A stretch of DNA of 64,000 bases from positions 1 to 64,000 of the forward strand of contig CAMVOK010000004.1 of the NCBI GenBank assembly GCA_947169115.1, read 5' to 3'. Positions 35,488 through 44,783 of the stretch are shown here, in pieces. The notes below the pieces were generated by a model. The model was not told the DNA's origin, ran no database searches, and saw only the letters and a list, made by a program, of their open reading frames with translations. The position numbers and the translations under genes were made by a program. Source of the stretch: an uncultured Prevotellaceae bacterium (lineage in GTDB: Bacteria; Bacteroidota; Bacteroidia; Bacteroidales; Bacteroidaceae). The stretch's first letter is position 1; every line of letters begins with the position of its first letter.

Positions 35488-37077
35488 ATGACAGCAAAAC
35501 AAGTTATTGAATCGGGCAAGGCCATTCTTGGTATTGAGTTTGGTTCGACCCGCATCAAGGCAGTTCTCATCGACCCGGAGAACAAGCCCATTGCACAGGG
35601 AAGTCACACGTGGGAAAATCAGTTGGTGGATGGTCTTTGGACCTACTCTACCGAGGCTATTTGGTATGGCTTGCAGGACTGCTATGCCGACCTGCGCAAA
35701 AATGTGATGAAACAATACGACTGCGAGATTGAAACGCTGGCCGCCATCGGCTTCTCCGCCATGATGCACGGCTATATGGCCTTCAACGAGAAGCAGGAAA
35801 TCCTCGTGCCCTTCCGCACTTGGCGCAACACCAACACGGGCAAGGCTGCTGCCGAACTGAGCGAACTGTTTAACTACAACATCCCCCTGCGCTGGAGCAT
35901 CAGTCATCTCTACGAGGCCATCCTCGACAACGAGGAGCACGTGCCCACTATCAAGTATCTGACCACATTGGCAGGTTACGTTCATTGGCAGGTGACGGGT
36001 CAGTTCGTATTGGGCGTGGGCGATGCTTCGGGTATGATTCCCGTTGACCCCAAGACGAAGACCTACGATGCAGAGATGGTGCGCAAGTTCGACGAACTCA
36101 TTGCCCCCAAGGGCTTCTCTTGGAAGTTGCTCGACATTCTGCCCAAGTCGCTGAACGCTGGTGAGAATGCAGGTTTCCTCACGCCCGAGGGTGCCAACAA
36201 GCTCGACGTGAGCGGTCATCTGAAACCCGGCATCCCCGTATGTCCTCCCGAAGGCGACGCTGGCACCGGAATGGTGGCAACGAACGCTGTCCGTCAGCGC
36301 ACGGGTAACGTCAGTGCCGGAACTTCATCGTTCTCGATGATTGTCTTGGAGAAGGAACTCTCGAAGCCCTACGAGATGATTGACATGGTGACCACACCCG
36401 ACGGCTCACTCGTGGCTATGGTGCATTGCAACAACTGCACCTCGGACATCAACGCCTGGGTGAACATCTTCAAGGAGTACCAGCAACTGCTGGGTGTGAA
36501 GCAGGAAACCAGCGACCTCTACGGTACGCTGTTCAACATCGCAGCCAAGGGCGACCCCGACTGCGGCGGCATTATCTCCTACAACTACTTCTCGGGCGAA
36601 CCCGTTGCTGGACTGATGGACGGTCGTCCCCTCTTCGTGCGCTCGGCTACCGACAAGTTCAACCTCGCCAACTTCATGCGTGCCCACCTCTATGGTGCCA
36701 TCGGTGTGCTGAAACTGGGTAACGACATCCTGTTCAACGAGGAGCACATCCGTGTTGACCGCATCATGGGTCACGGTGGCTACTTCACCACTCCGCAAGT
36801 GGGTCAGAGCATGTTGGCTGCAGCCCTCAACTCGCCGATTAGTGTAATGTCAACGGCTGGCGAAGGCGGTGCATGGGGTATTGCCCTGTTGGCAGCCTAC
36901 GTGGTGAACAACCACGACAACCTCTCGCTTGCCGACTATCTCGACCAAGTTGTCTTTGCCGGCAACACAGGTGTGGAGGTTCGTCCTACGGCAGAAGATG
37001 TGGCTGGCTTCAACAAGTACATCGAAAACTACAAGCGTTGCCTGCCCGTAGAGCAAAAAGCTACGGAGTGCAAGTAA
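35488..37077 (+). CDS. araB: FGGY-family carbohydrate kinase, probable L-ribulokinase
   Basis: 529 residues of the FGGY sugar kinase fold: ILGIEFGSTRIKAVLID (N-terminal phosphate-1), FSAMMHGYMAF, GDASGMIPVD (catalytic Asp region), GDAGTGMVATNAV and GNVSAGTSSFSMIVL (phosphate-2), and a C-terminal VMSTAGEGGAWGIALLAAY. It resembles the Bacteroides kinase of the arabinose operon, not typical E. coli AraB. With araA and araD nearby and no other kinase here, L-ribulose is the expected substrate; xylulose cannot be ruled out. Confidence 0.8.
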   Translation: MTAKQVIESGKAILGIEFGSTRIKAVLIDPENKPIAQGSHTWENQLVDGLWTYSTEAIWYGLQDCYADLRKNVMKQYDCEIETLAAIGFSAMMHGYMAFNEKQEILVPFRTWRNTNTGKAAAELSELFNYNIPLRWSISHLYEAILDNEEHVPTIKYLTTLAGYVHWQVTGQFVLGVGDASGMIPVDPKTKTYDAEMVRKFDELIAPKGFSWKLLDILPKSLNAGENAGFLTPEGANKLDVSGHLKPGIPVCPPEGDAGTGMVATNAVRQRTGNVSAGTSSFSMIVLEKELSKPYEMIDMVTTPDGSLVAMVHCNNCTSDINAWVNIFKEYQQLLGVKQETSDLYGTLFNIAAKGDPDCGGIISYNYFSGEPVAGLMDGRPLFVRSATDKFNLANFMRAHLYGAIGVLKLGNDILFNEEHIRVDRIMGHGGYFTTPQVGQSMLAAALNSPISVMSTAGEGGAWGIALLAAYVVNNHDNLSLADYLDQVVFAGNTGVEVRPTAEDVAGFNKYIENYKRCLPVEQKATECK

Positions 37078-37090
37078 TGAGCTATTGACA

Positions 37091-37130
37091 AAAAAAATAA
37101 GGAATGGTCGCCCATTCCTTATTTTTTTAT
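37091..37130. terminator. Bidirectional terminator
   Basis: AAATAAGGAATGG-tcgc-CCATTCCTTATTT with A- and T-runs on both sides, between the convergent kinase and alanine dehydrogenase genes. Confidence 0.88.
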
Positions 37131-37145
37131 AGATATATATAATCT

Positions 37146-38246
37146 TTACCATGTCTCGCAAGGCATACCAAAGACGTCTGCCACAGCCTTATAGACAACT
37201 TTCCCCTCCACTATATTCAGGCCTTTAGCAAGAGCAGAATCATCCGTGCATGCCTGTCGCCATCCTTTATCCGCCAAGGCTATAGCATAGCGCAAGGTGG
37301 CATTAGTCAGAGCCAACGTAGATGTATTAGGCACAGCCCCAGGGATGTTGGCCACACAATAGTGGACAATACCATCCTCGATGTAGATGGGTTCGCTATG
37401 CGTAGTGGGACGTGAGGTCTCGAAGCAACCACCTTGGTCGATGGCCACGTCCACGAGTATGGTACCCGGTTCCATCAACTTCAACATCTCCTTTGTAATC
37501 AAGTGCGGTGTCTTGTCGCCAGGCACTAACACACTACCCACCACAATATCCACCGTAGGCAACTGCTTACGGATGTTGTGCGCTGATGAGTATAAAGTAT
37601 GTACGTTGGCTGGTGTCTCAATGTCCAGTTGACGCAGCCGGGGCAATGAAATGTCTGCTATCGTGACATCAGCCCCAAGACCTGCTGCCATACGTGCCGC
37701 AGCCTCTCCCACGACACCACCGCCAAGAACCAGTACGCGAGCAGGACTCACCCCAGGCACACCGCTGATGAGTTTACCCTTTCCCCCCCTCGTCTTCTGC
37801 AAGTAATATGCGCCATTCAACGTAGCCATACGTCCTGCCACCTCGCTCATGGGCTGCAACAACGGCAGCGAGCCATTGGGCAGTTGCACCGTCTCGTAAG
37901 CCAGACATACAGCTCCGCTCTTGAGCATGGCATCCGTAAGTTCCCGTTCGCAGGCAAAATGGAAATAAGTGAAGAGCAGTTGACCTTTGCGTACCAGCGC
38001 ATACTCTGGTTCAATGGGTTCCTTCACCTTCACAATCATGTCTGCCTCGCGATAGACATCCTCTATCGAGGGCAAGATACGCGCACCGGCCTTGACGTAC
38101 TCTTCGTCACCAAACCCACTGCCTTCACCTGCCGTGTGCTGTACACAAACATCATGGCCACGGCGTGTCAGCTCTGCAACTCCCGCAGGGGTCATGCCCA
38201 CACGGTTCTCGTTGTTCTTAATCTCTTTTGGAATACCGACTTTCAT
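37146..38246 (-). CDS. ald: Alanine dehydrogenase
   Basis: NAD-dependent interconversion of L-alanine and pyruvate plus ammonia. 366 residues. N-terminal MKVGIPKEIKNNENRVGMTPAGV, EPEYALVRKGQLLFTYFHFAC (substrate Lys/His region), then the NAD domain with VLGGGVVGEAAARMAAGLGADV, IVVGSVLVPGDKTPHLI, DVAIDQGGCFETSRPTTHS and NIPGAVPNTSTLALTNATLRY. A saccharopine-dehydrogenase-like relative is less likely. Confidence 0.93.
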   Translation of the reverse strand: MKVGIPKEIKNNENRVGMTPAGVAELTRRGHDVCVQHTAGEGSGFGDEEYVKAGARILPSIEDVYREADMIVKVKEPIEPEYALVRKGQLLFTYFHFACERELTDAMLKSGAVCLAYETVQLPNGSLPLLQPMSEVAGRMATLNGAYYLQKTRGGKGKLISGVPGVSPARVLVLGGGVVGEAAARMAAGLGADVTIADISLPRLRQLDIETPANVHTLYSSAHNIRKQLPTVDIVVGSVLVPGDKTPHLITKEMLKLMEPGTILVDVAIDQGGCFETSRPTTHSEPIYIEDGIVHYCVANIPGAVPNTSTLALTNATLRYAIALADKGWRQACTDDSALAKGLNIVEGKVVYKAVADVFGMPCETW

Positions 38247-38283
38247 AGCATACTGTGTTTTAAGGTTAGGAATATCTCCGCTA

Positions 38284-38291
38284 CAAACTTA
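38284..38291 (-). promoter_or_regulatory. -7 box of ald
   Basis: Minus-strand TAAGTTTG, exact TAnnTTTG match, 37 bases before the ATG. Confidence 0.5.
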
Positions 38292-38396
38292 CATAAAATT
38301 TTCGGAATAAGAATAAGTTAAAGCAAAAGTTTTTATGATATACATTCAACTTTCATTTAAGTCGCAACATTGTTTACAATGTTTCTATGTTTTAGA

Positions 38397-38428
38397 TTTG
38401 GAGAAACGGGATATTTCATGTATTTTTG
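38397..38428 (+). promoter_or_regulatory. Promoter of the SGNH hydrolase gene
   Basis: TTTG (38397-38400), 20 bases, TATTTTTG (38421-38428), 26 bases before ATG 38455. Ideal spacing. Confidence 0.75.
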
Positions 38429-38454
38429 TGCAGAGAGAACTTTAATGAACAAGT

Positions 38455-39252
38455 ATGAGACCCTTACGTTTGATTTATTTCGCAATAATCATATTGATGG
38501 GCGGTACGAAGCTTTTTGCAAGCACCGCCACCAGCATGCCAACGGACGAGAACGCCTGCGACTCTACCAAGTACATTAACCTTGTTTTTATCGGCAATAG
38601 CATCACCGCAGGGGCAACCTTGTCAAATGCGGCTACCATGGCTCCCCCAATTTGGGTTCGCGCTCTGGTAGAAAAGGACACTGGCATCACCACCCATGTC
38701 TTTAATGGTGGGCATTCGGGCATCACCACCTTTGGCTTCCTGCCCGGTCGCAATGACTTTACAAAAGTCGTGAATGCAGCATCCCGCCTTGTCAACTCCC
38801 ATGGCGGACAGATATACTTCTCCATCATGCTCGGTACAAACGATAGTGCCTGTACCACCACAGAGGGGGCTCCCGTCTCCTGCAATACCTACGAGGAGAA
38901 CATGAAGACAATCATCGACAGCCTCATCGAAACTTTCCCCACCTGTAAGATTCTCCTCAACTACCCCATCTGGTATAGTCCCAACACACACAACAGTGCC
39001 ATGTATCTACAGGAAGGACTTGACCGTCTGCACAGCTACTACCCTATTATCGACGGCATTGTGGCTGAATACGACCAAGTTTATGCCGGGAACCGAGATG
39101 TGTGGGAATACTTCAAGGACAACAAGGACTTATTTACCAAGGAGAACGGTAAATCCGGACCATTCTTTCTTCACCCTAATGCCGACGGAGCTCACCGTCT
39201 GGCCGAGATATGGGCTAAGAGTTTACTGGAAATCATTAAAGCCAAAAACTAA
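38455..39252 (+). CDS. Secreted SGNH/GDSL-family esterase
   Basis: 265 residues with signal peptide (RPLRLIYFAIIILMGGTKLFAS). SGNH blocks: VFIGNSITAG (block I, Ser in place GNSIT), NGGHSGITTF (block II Gly), MLGTNDS (block III Asn) and FFLHPNADGAHRLAEIWA (block V Asp-x-x; His is in HPNADGAH). Such enzymes deacetylate plant polysaccharides or other esters; the closest type by eye is the carbohydrate acetyl esterase/GDSL-2 class. Own promoter and terminator. Confidence 0.82.
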   Translation: MRPLRLIYFAIIILMGGTKLFASTATSMPTDENACDSTKYINLVFIGNSITAGATLSNAATMAPPIWVRALVEKDTGITTHVFNGGHSGITTFGFLPGRNDFTKVVNAASRLVNSHGGQIYFSIMLGTNDSACTTTEGAPVSCNTYEENMKTIIDSLIETFPTCKILLNYPIWYSPNTHNSAMYLQEGLDRLHSYYPIIDGIVAEYDQVYAGNRDVWEYFKDNKDLFTKENGKSGPFFLHPNADGAHRLAEIWAKSLLEIIKAKN

Positions 39253-39280
39253 CGCAAGAATACACAGTTGACAAAAAAGA

Positions 39281-39314
39281 AGGGGCTGAGTTCATTGTGA
39301 ACTCAGCCCCTTTT
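39281..39314. terminator. Terminator, probably bidirectional
   Basis: AGGGGCTGAGTTCA-ttg-TGAACTCAGCCCC with A-run before and TTTT after, between convergent genes. Confidence 0.9.
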
Positions 39315-39337
39315 ATTGTCGTTATAAGTAAATGTTT

Positions 39338-39982
39338 TTAGCGAATAACGCGCTTTACAACACGGCCGTCGGAGAGACGAACCATTACAATGCCATGAGG
39401 GCGACCCGAAATACGTTGACCGCTCAGTGAATAATAGGCTACTGGAGTAGCTACAGAAACACTACTGGAACGAACGCTTGCAGGGTCGGAATATACAAAG
39501 TTCAAGGTGATGGTTGGTCCGTCATCTATCACCTCATAATTATTGCCTATGGTCTTCACTACCGTTTGCAAACTCAGTTTGGCCGTACATCTTCCGTATT
39601 CCATCGGGAACCACTCGGTTGCAATGGAATGGCGTTCACCATTCAGTTTACCGGGATTGGTTGTACCAGACGATACGGAATTGATATTCTTACAAGCCGA
39701 GGGGAAGCAAATCTGCATGTCCCCACTCTCCATCGTCTGAACTTCGTAAGCTATACGCAACAGGTCGTCAGCATCCCCATCCACGTTCTTGGCATAAAGG
39801 GCAGCGTCCATGAAGATATCGCCCGAACCATCGCCTGCATCTTCAGCCGTTGTGATGGTCACTACACTACCGTCAGGAACAATGGTTCCGTCGGCCTTGG
39901 CAAACTCGTATGCGAAGTCCTGGGAATACGAGTGAAGAGCGAAGCATGAAGAAAGAAGAATAAATAATGCTATGCGTTTCAT
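39338..39982 (-). CDS. Secreted protein with sorting-like C-terminal domain
   Basis: 214 residues. Signal peptide MKRIALFILLSSCFALHSYSQ, a beta-sandwich-like middle with IFMDAALYAKNVDGDADDLLRIAYEVQ and MQICFPSACKNI (two Cys), and the end YYSLSGQRISGRPHGIVMVRLSDGRVVKRVIR. It follows the next gene upstream by one base and is the last of the six-gene minus-strand cluster. No enzyme motif. Confidence 0.6.
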   Translation of the reverse strand: MKRIALFILLSSCFALHSYSQDFAYEFAKADGTIVPDGSVVTITTAEDAGDGSGDIFMDAALYAKNVDGDADDLLRIAYEVQTMESGDMQICFPSACKNINSVSSGTTNPGKLNGERHSIATEWFPMEYGRCTAKLSLQTVVKTIGNNYEVIDDGPTITLNFVYSDPASVRSSSVSVATPVAYYSLSGQRISGRPHGIVMVRLSDGRVVKRVIR

Positions 39983-39983
39983 A

Positions 39984-41588
39984 TTACCTTACAACCTTTT
40001 TACCGTTAATGATGTAGATTCCTTTCTTAAGTGAGGAGTGGAGAGAGGAGAGAGGAGAGACAATACGTCTGCCACTCAAGTCGAAGACTGTACCATCAGT
40101 CGATGATTGCGACTCGTTGACCAACTTAATTCCTGTATAGGGCTTGGCGTAATATATGCCTGTCTCGTGGCGCTCGTCACCTCCGTAGTAGATGCTCTGG
40201 ATACCCATTCGTTCGAAACCATTCTGGTAGATGTACATTCCCAGACTCTTGGGATAAATGGATTTGCCGTTGGTATAGAGATACGGAATCTCGTCCACTT
40301 CATCGAAAGGCAGTCCTTCGTACTCGTCTTGATAGAGCAAATAAGGCTCATCATCATCGACATAGAGGCGATAGTACAGTTTCGAGGGGTCAAGGAAGTT
40401 ACCATCTTCGTCCATACAGGGAATGCTGATAGCCAGTGTGGACAGGTTGTAACCGTATGCCCAGAAACGGTCGTTCAATTCGAGAACAGCCGGTGCGGCT
40501 GGCGTTGCAGCCTTCTCTACATAGGGACGGAACATGGGCTTGGGGAAACGCTCGAAGCGGTCAACCGCATCCTTGGAATTGTTCACAATCAAGGCACGGT
40601 CGTTATTCCAGAAGCTACGTGTCTCGGGGTCGTAGTCGAAGACGATGCCCGTGTTGTTGGGGTCTAACGTGTATTCGTACTGACCACCATAGTAGTCGTC
40701 AACTTTTGTAATGTCAACACCAATGAAATAGAACAAATAGACCTGATAGGAGCCGGCCAACTGACGTGGGAAGGTTATCTTGTTGGTCTCGGCATCCAAA
40801 GTTCCACGAATCCAGGCATTAGGAACATATTCGTCAGAGATGCCACGAATGTAAACCTCGTCGCGGGCAAAAGCGACATCAACGAAATGGCCATAAATGC
40901 CATGAGTGATAGAATAGCGTTCGGTTGTGATGCCATCGGGTGGTGTCACAGGAGTCTCCTCAACCTCAGTATAGACGGTTTCATAGTCCATATAGTAACT
41001 CCACTCGCCGTCGTATTGATTGGTGTAAACAAGTCCCAATCCAACAATGTTGTCCGTTTCCAGATCTGCACTCGTACCCTCAAGAACAAGACGACTCCAA
41101 TCATCCTCGATGCGGAAAACGGCGTTACCCGTAGTGTTCACTTCGTAGCTGGTATGAGCCCCCTTCATGGTGATTCCAGCCAACTTCATGCCGTACTCCG
41201 GTTCTGGTTCTCCAGCCGTATTCTTCGGATCCTCAAACCAGTAGTACAACTGTCCGTAAGGTACCTGAATTTTATTATTCTTGATGGTGCCCTTCACCCA
41301 GGCTCCGGTTGCGGCACGAGAGATGATGTTTTTAAAATAAGCCGTCTTTCCATCTGGGGAAATAACCACCTGAGCAGAAATCCCGTCCTGACTCAGATCG
41401 TCGAAAAATCCGCTGTACATAACATCGCAGCAACCACCCGAACGGATGTAGGTGTGCAGCTCTCCCTCGGGTTGGGTCAGAATGATGTCGCTCTTGCCTG
41501 CCTTCATCGGGCCGATTTTGCGACTGGGCTGCGCGAAGGCTGTAGTGCCCAACAATAATGTTAATGCAATGAGTAAAAGTTTTTTCAT
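39984..41588 (-). CDS. Large secreted protein with sorting-like C-terminal domain
   Basis: About 534 residues; start taken at the second ATG, giving signal peptide KKLLLIALTLLLGTTAFAQ. The body has two similar halves (SGFFDDLSQDGISAQVVISPDGKTAYFKNII...WVKGTIKNNKIQVPYGQLYYWF and VDVAFARDEVYIRGISDEYVPNAWIRGTLDAETNKITFPRQ), a repeated beta domain found in Prevotella secreted proteins. The end is VFDLSGRRI...GIYIINGKKVVR, with PLSSLHSSLK inserted between from GGAGAGA repeats. Confidence 0.6.
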   Translation of the reverse strand: MKKLLLIALTLLLGTTAFAQPSRKIGPMKAGKSDIILTQPEGELHTYIRSGGCCDVMYSGFFDDLSQDGISAQVVISPDGKTAYFKNIISRAATGAWVKGTIKNNKIQVPYGQLYYWFEDPKNTAGEPEPEYGMKLAGITMKGAHTSYEVNTTGNAVFRIEDDWSRLVLEGTSADLETDNIVGLGLVYTNQYDGEWSYYMDYETVYTEVEETPVTPPDGITTERYSITHGIYGHFVDVAFARDEVYIRGISDEYVPNAWIRGTLDAETNKITFPRQLAGSYQVYLFYFIGVDITKVDDYYGGQYEYTLDPNNTGIVFDYDPETRSFWNNDRALIVNNSKDAVDRFERFPKPMFRPYVEKAATPAAPAVLELNDRFWAYGYNLSTLAISIPCMDEDGNFLDPSKLYYRLYVDDDEPYLLYQDEYEGLPFDEVDEIPYLYTNGKSIYPKSLGMYIYQNGFERMGIQSIYYGGDERHETGIYYAKPYTGIKLVNESQSSTDGTVFDLSGRRIVSPLSSLHSSLKKGIYIINGKKVVR

Positions 41589-41683
41589 AAGCAACGATTT
41601 TATTTATGATATAAAGATTTACGATTTATGATTTACGATTTATCTATAACTTTCTTATTTTAGCAAATTCGCAAAGCACCAGC

Positions 41684-42553
41684 CTAATCATCAGTCTTCA
41701 ATTTAGCTGTCTCCACTTGCTCCACACCTTGGTCGGTATAAACGAAGACCACAACATTCATGTCTTCCACTTTCCATGTTTTATCTTCGGGTATTGTGTA
41801 AGTGAACGTTTGCTTCAGAGGCTCTGTAGTATCCACGTGAATGTCTGTCCCCCACGTTCCGTTAACGGCATCGCGGAAAACATGATTATGTACATATTCC
41901 GGATTGCTCCTTCCCGTTTCTGGAATATACTGGAAATCGACAATATTATCTTCCGTCAGCCATAGTTGAAGCTTAGCATCCATCGTACTTTCCATGGCAG
42001 TTGCCGTAACGTCGATTGTGATGGTTCGGGTTGTTTCGTCGTAACTGACGATTGGCTCCAGTTTAACCTTTGCTGTAAGTTGCAAGAGGGAGCGAATCTG
42101 CGTTCCCCACTCGGTATAGTCGCTGGGAGATTGTCTGTTAACCATACCTATGGGTTGCGAATCTAATTCCCAATGGGCGAAGTATTCATCGCCTATCTCT
42201 GTAGTCAAGGAATAAGGTACACCCCTTCTCGAACGTCCAAAGGAACCCGAATAGATGCCTACTGCAACCACATTGTCGTGACCGTAAGCTTCCTGCAGCT
42301 TGCCTATTTCCAAAGTAGCATAGGGACAATTGACACAACTTTGTCCTGTAAAATCCTCTATCAGCACATTCAATCCAACCATTGTCGGGTCATCTTCCAC
42401 GATTGTTGGCGGTTCTACATTAATAAGACGCTCGCTTTCGGGAACAGGGTCGCAGCACACAAAGAGTGCACTGAGAAGACAGAGAAGCCCCACCCCCCTA
42501 CCCCTCCCTGCTATGGAGGGGAGTATATTGTTTCGCAGATTAAAAAAATCCAT
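41684..42553 (-). CDS. Omp28-like lipoprotein with thioredoxin-type CxxC
   Basis: 289 residues. The Omp28/thiol-disulfide-like core has IEDFTGQSCVNCPYATLEIGKL (CxxC at 73 and 76), VVAVGIYSGSFG, and a later TVTYTIPEDKTW beta domain. Residues 24-34 (LLCLLSALFVCC) form a lipoprotein signal, but before it lie about 20 residues whose middle (ILPSIAGRGRG, 10-20) is a translated palindromic arm. A start between the arms therefore yields an unusual N-terminus; no closer ATG exists. Confidence 0.65.
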   Translation of the reverse strand: MDFFNLRNNILPSIAGRGRGVGLLCLLSALFVCCDPVPESERLINVEPPTIVEDDPTMVGLNVLIEDFTGQSCVNCPYATLEIGKLQEAYGHDNVVAVGIYSGSFGRSRRGVPYSLTTEIGDEYFAHWELDSQPIGMVNRQSPSDYTEWGTQIRSLLQLTAKVKLEPIVSYDETTRTITIDVTATAMESTMDAKLQLWLTEDNIVDFQYIPETGRSNPEYVHNHVFRDAVNGTWGTDIHVDTTEPLKQTFTYTIPEDKTWKVEDMNVVVFVYTDQGVEQVETAKLKTDD

Positions 42554-42620
42554 ATCCTTCTATTATATTACATCATCTAATAGTACCTCTCCCCTCCCTC
42601 ACAAGGAAGGTTTGGGGTGT
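42484..42620. repeat. Paired palindromic element overlapping a gene start
   Basis: Arms TACCCCTCCCTGCTATGGAG then GGGAG (42493-42519) and CTCCCCTCCCTCACAAGGAAGG (near 42591-42610). The minus-strand ATG at 42553 lies in the spacer, so one arm is read as protein. Confidence 0.75.
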
Positions 42621-42629
42621 GTCCACCTG

Positions 42630-44219
42630 TTAGAAATTATAATTATACGATAAGGTTACGCCTTTGCTGGCAGGCACCCGGCGGCAGACGCCTCCCGAGC
42701 AGTTGAAACCTGCACGGTTGCGTACGTAGCCCAGCTGAATGCGATGCGACTTGTAGTTATACGTCACACTGCCTTGATAATAATGGGTGTTGGTCTTGCC
42801 CACATTGTACATATCGGCCACTGAAATCATCCAGTGGGGAACAATGGAGAGTTCAGCCAATCCATAGAGCCAGTCCCCTTCGTCTTCTGGGGTATGCAGA
42901 TATTGGAGTTCGGCACGCAAGGTAAACTTTTTGTTGAACTGGTATCGGCCTTCCACCACACCGATGTTGGCATGAATCATCTCGCCGTGCCCCTCCATCA
43001 CCATCTGATTGTACATCTGGTTCATATACATCAGGTTCAGTTTGAAGTTCTTCGTGAATTTACGTTCCAACTGGATATTGAGGTCCTGATAATACGTCTT
43101 GCCGTTGTTACGAACGTGCGAGAAGTTTACTTTCGCCGTCATTCCATACTTGCCACCCACCTTCGACTTCTTCTTAAATGTATAGGCGGCAGAACCCTGC
43201 ATCGCCCATTCTCCATCGGGTTGCGTGGCGTAGGGATAGAGTGCACAGAGCGCATAGGTATGATCCATGGTGAAAGCTGGCAGATGGTTGATATAAGCCG
43301 CACGCGACAAACGCTGAACGCCACGCTGGCTGCGGAAGTCCATCAGTTCTGAGCGTCGTGCCTGCGCCAGAAGGCTCATTCCCTTCTGAGAATATGAGGC
43401 TGAGAGCATACCCACCTGTCCGCGGCTATAGTCGTAGCCGTTGATAAGCGTGGGGTCTTGTGTCTTGAATGCATATTCTGCCAGAATGCCTATACCATGG
43501 CTTTGCAGATTGGCACGGAAATCAAAGGCATTGACAAACGTGGGGAAGTTGTAGCGATGGGTTGGGTCGGCCATAACGAAGTCCTCCTTTTCGTATTTGT
43601 TGACCCACGAACCTCCCAATAAAAGTCGGGTTCCGCCTTCCTGCATCGGACGAATCCACTCGTCGAGGTTCAGTTCCACATCGGCACCTGTGACGGTGTT
43701 CTTCTTCAACTTCCAATAGGTGCGTTGCAAACCCGACAGGGCTTTCAGTTGTATGCCTTTGTAGGGGGTATAGACCACGCGGCCACCAAGCAGCGAATTG
43801 TCGATACCCAGCGAACGTTCCTCATAGGTACGAAGTATGAATCCCGAACCGAACTGCTCGTAGAACGAGCCGCCAGTTATCTCAACGTTCTTCAGCTTTC
43901 CCTTAACATAGATGTTTGGGAATCCCCAGCCTTTGAAGTCATTGGCGTTGTCATTATAGCCAGGCATGGGAAACTCAAGGAACTCAAAGCGCACGCCGGC
44001 ATCGACGTACTTCGACTGCAGGGCCACATCGGCATAGGTGTTGGTCATGAAGTCGTCTTCGTACCCCCCAGCAGCATTTCCCTTCACGAAGCCCGTCTTG
44101 GTGTCCTTGTTGGGCACGAGCATGTCACTCTGTACGCTACCCGTCACGGTCACCTGCGCCATGTTCGGCATGGCAATTAAAAATGAAAAACTAAAAACTA
44201 AAAATGCTATGCGCTTCAT
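42630..44219 (-). CDS. Outer-membrane beta-barrel protein, DUF6029-like
   Basis: About 529 residues; start set at the ATG giving KRIAFLVFSFSFLIAMPNMAQ as signal. Then alternating beta strands throughout (VTVTGSVQSDMLVPNKD, KYVDAGVRFEFLEFPMPG, IYVKGKLKNVEITGGSFYEQFGSG, GLQRTYWKLKKN) and the C-terminal strand GVTLSYNYNF ending in Phe as outer-membrane barrels do. DUF6029 is the best match by memory. It lies between the TlpA-like and the second Omp28-like genes, an association suggesting a shared envelope function. Confidence 0.65.
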   Translation of the reverse strand: MKRIAFLVFSFSFLIAMPNMAQVTVTGSVQSDMLVPNKDTKTGFVKGNAAGGYEDDFMTNTYADVALQSKYVDAGVRFEFLEFPMPGYNDNANDFKGWGFPNIYVKGKLKNVEITGGSFYEQFGSGFILRTYEERSLGIDNSLLGGRVVYTPYKGIQLKALSGLQRTYWKLKKNTVTGADVELNLDEWIRPMQEGGTRLLLGGSWVNKYEKEDFVMADPTHRYNFPTFVNAFDFRANLQSHGIGILAEYAFKTQDPTLINGYDYSRGQVGMLSASYSQKGMSLLAQARRSELMDFRSQRGVQRLSRAAYINHLPAFTMDHTYALCALYPYATQPDGEWAMQGSAAYTFKKKSKVGGKYGMTAKVNFSHVRNNGKTYYQDLNIQLERKFTKNFKLNLMYMNQMYNQMVMEGHGEMIHANIGVVEGRYQFNKKFTLRAELQYLHTPEDEGDWLYGLAELSIVPHWMISVADMYNVGKTNTHYYQGSVTYNYKSHRIQLGYVRNRAGFNCSGGVCRRVPASKGVTLSYNYNF

Positions 44220-44249
44220 CATACATTTGTCATTTAACATTTGTCATTG

Positions 44250-44768
44250 TCAATTGACAAGTTCCCTTACCTTTTCAATCAGCTCCGTCTCGGCTCCGTC
44301 GGTGTATCCGTTGTGCTTATAGACTATTTTTCCCGTACCGTCGATGATGAGCGTGAATGGAATCATCTGTATGCCCAAGGCGCGACGGAAGTCGCTGTTG
44401 GGGTCGAGAAGCACCTCGTATTCCCATCCGTGTTCGTCCACCAAGGGCTTTACCTTGTTGATGTTCTGGGCTTGGTCGGTGCTGACGGCAATCAGTTTCA
44501 CTCCTGTTTCTTCCTTCCAGTCATCATAGACCTCCTGAATGGCACTCAGTTCGCGGTTGCAGGGCTTGCACCAAGTGGCAAAGAAGGAGATGATGAACGG
44601 TTTTCCCTGATTGTTCAGGGTGTCAGTCTTCACCGTCTGTCCGTCCATGGTCTTCAATGTAATGGCAGGAAGTTGAGCGGCGATGCCGCCAATTTGAAAG
44701 TTGAAAGTTGAAAGTTGAAAGTTGACAGCGCCTACGAGCAGGGCAAGTGTCAGTAATGTTCTTTTCAT
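44250..44768 (-). CDS. TlpA-like thioredoxin-fold protein, periplasmic
   Basis: 172 residues. A signal sequence (KRTLLTLALLVGA) runs into residues 15-27 (VNFQLSTFNFQI), a translated TTGAAAG repeat placed at the signal/mature junction. The mature domain has the AhpC/TSA-Redoxin pattern: LPAITLKTMDGQTV, FFATWCKPCNRE (C67, C70) and the cis-Pro GIQMIPFTLIIDGTGKIV. It probably reduces or oxidises thiols of neighbouring secreted Cys proteins (the Omp28-like proteins carry CxxC). Confidence 0.85.
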   Translation of the reverse strand: MKRTLLTLALLVGAVNFQLSTFNFQIGGIAAQLPAITLKTMDGQTVKTDTLNNQGKPFIISFFATWCKPCNRELSAIQEVYDDWKEETGVKLIAVSTDQAQNINKVKPLVDEHGWEYEVLLDPNSDFRRALGIQMIPFTLIIDGTGKIVYKHNGYTDGAETELIEKVRELVN

Positions 44769-44783
44769 GTCACTTACTATTTA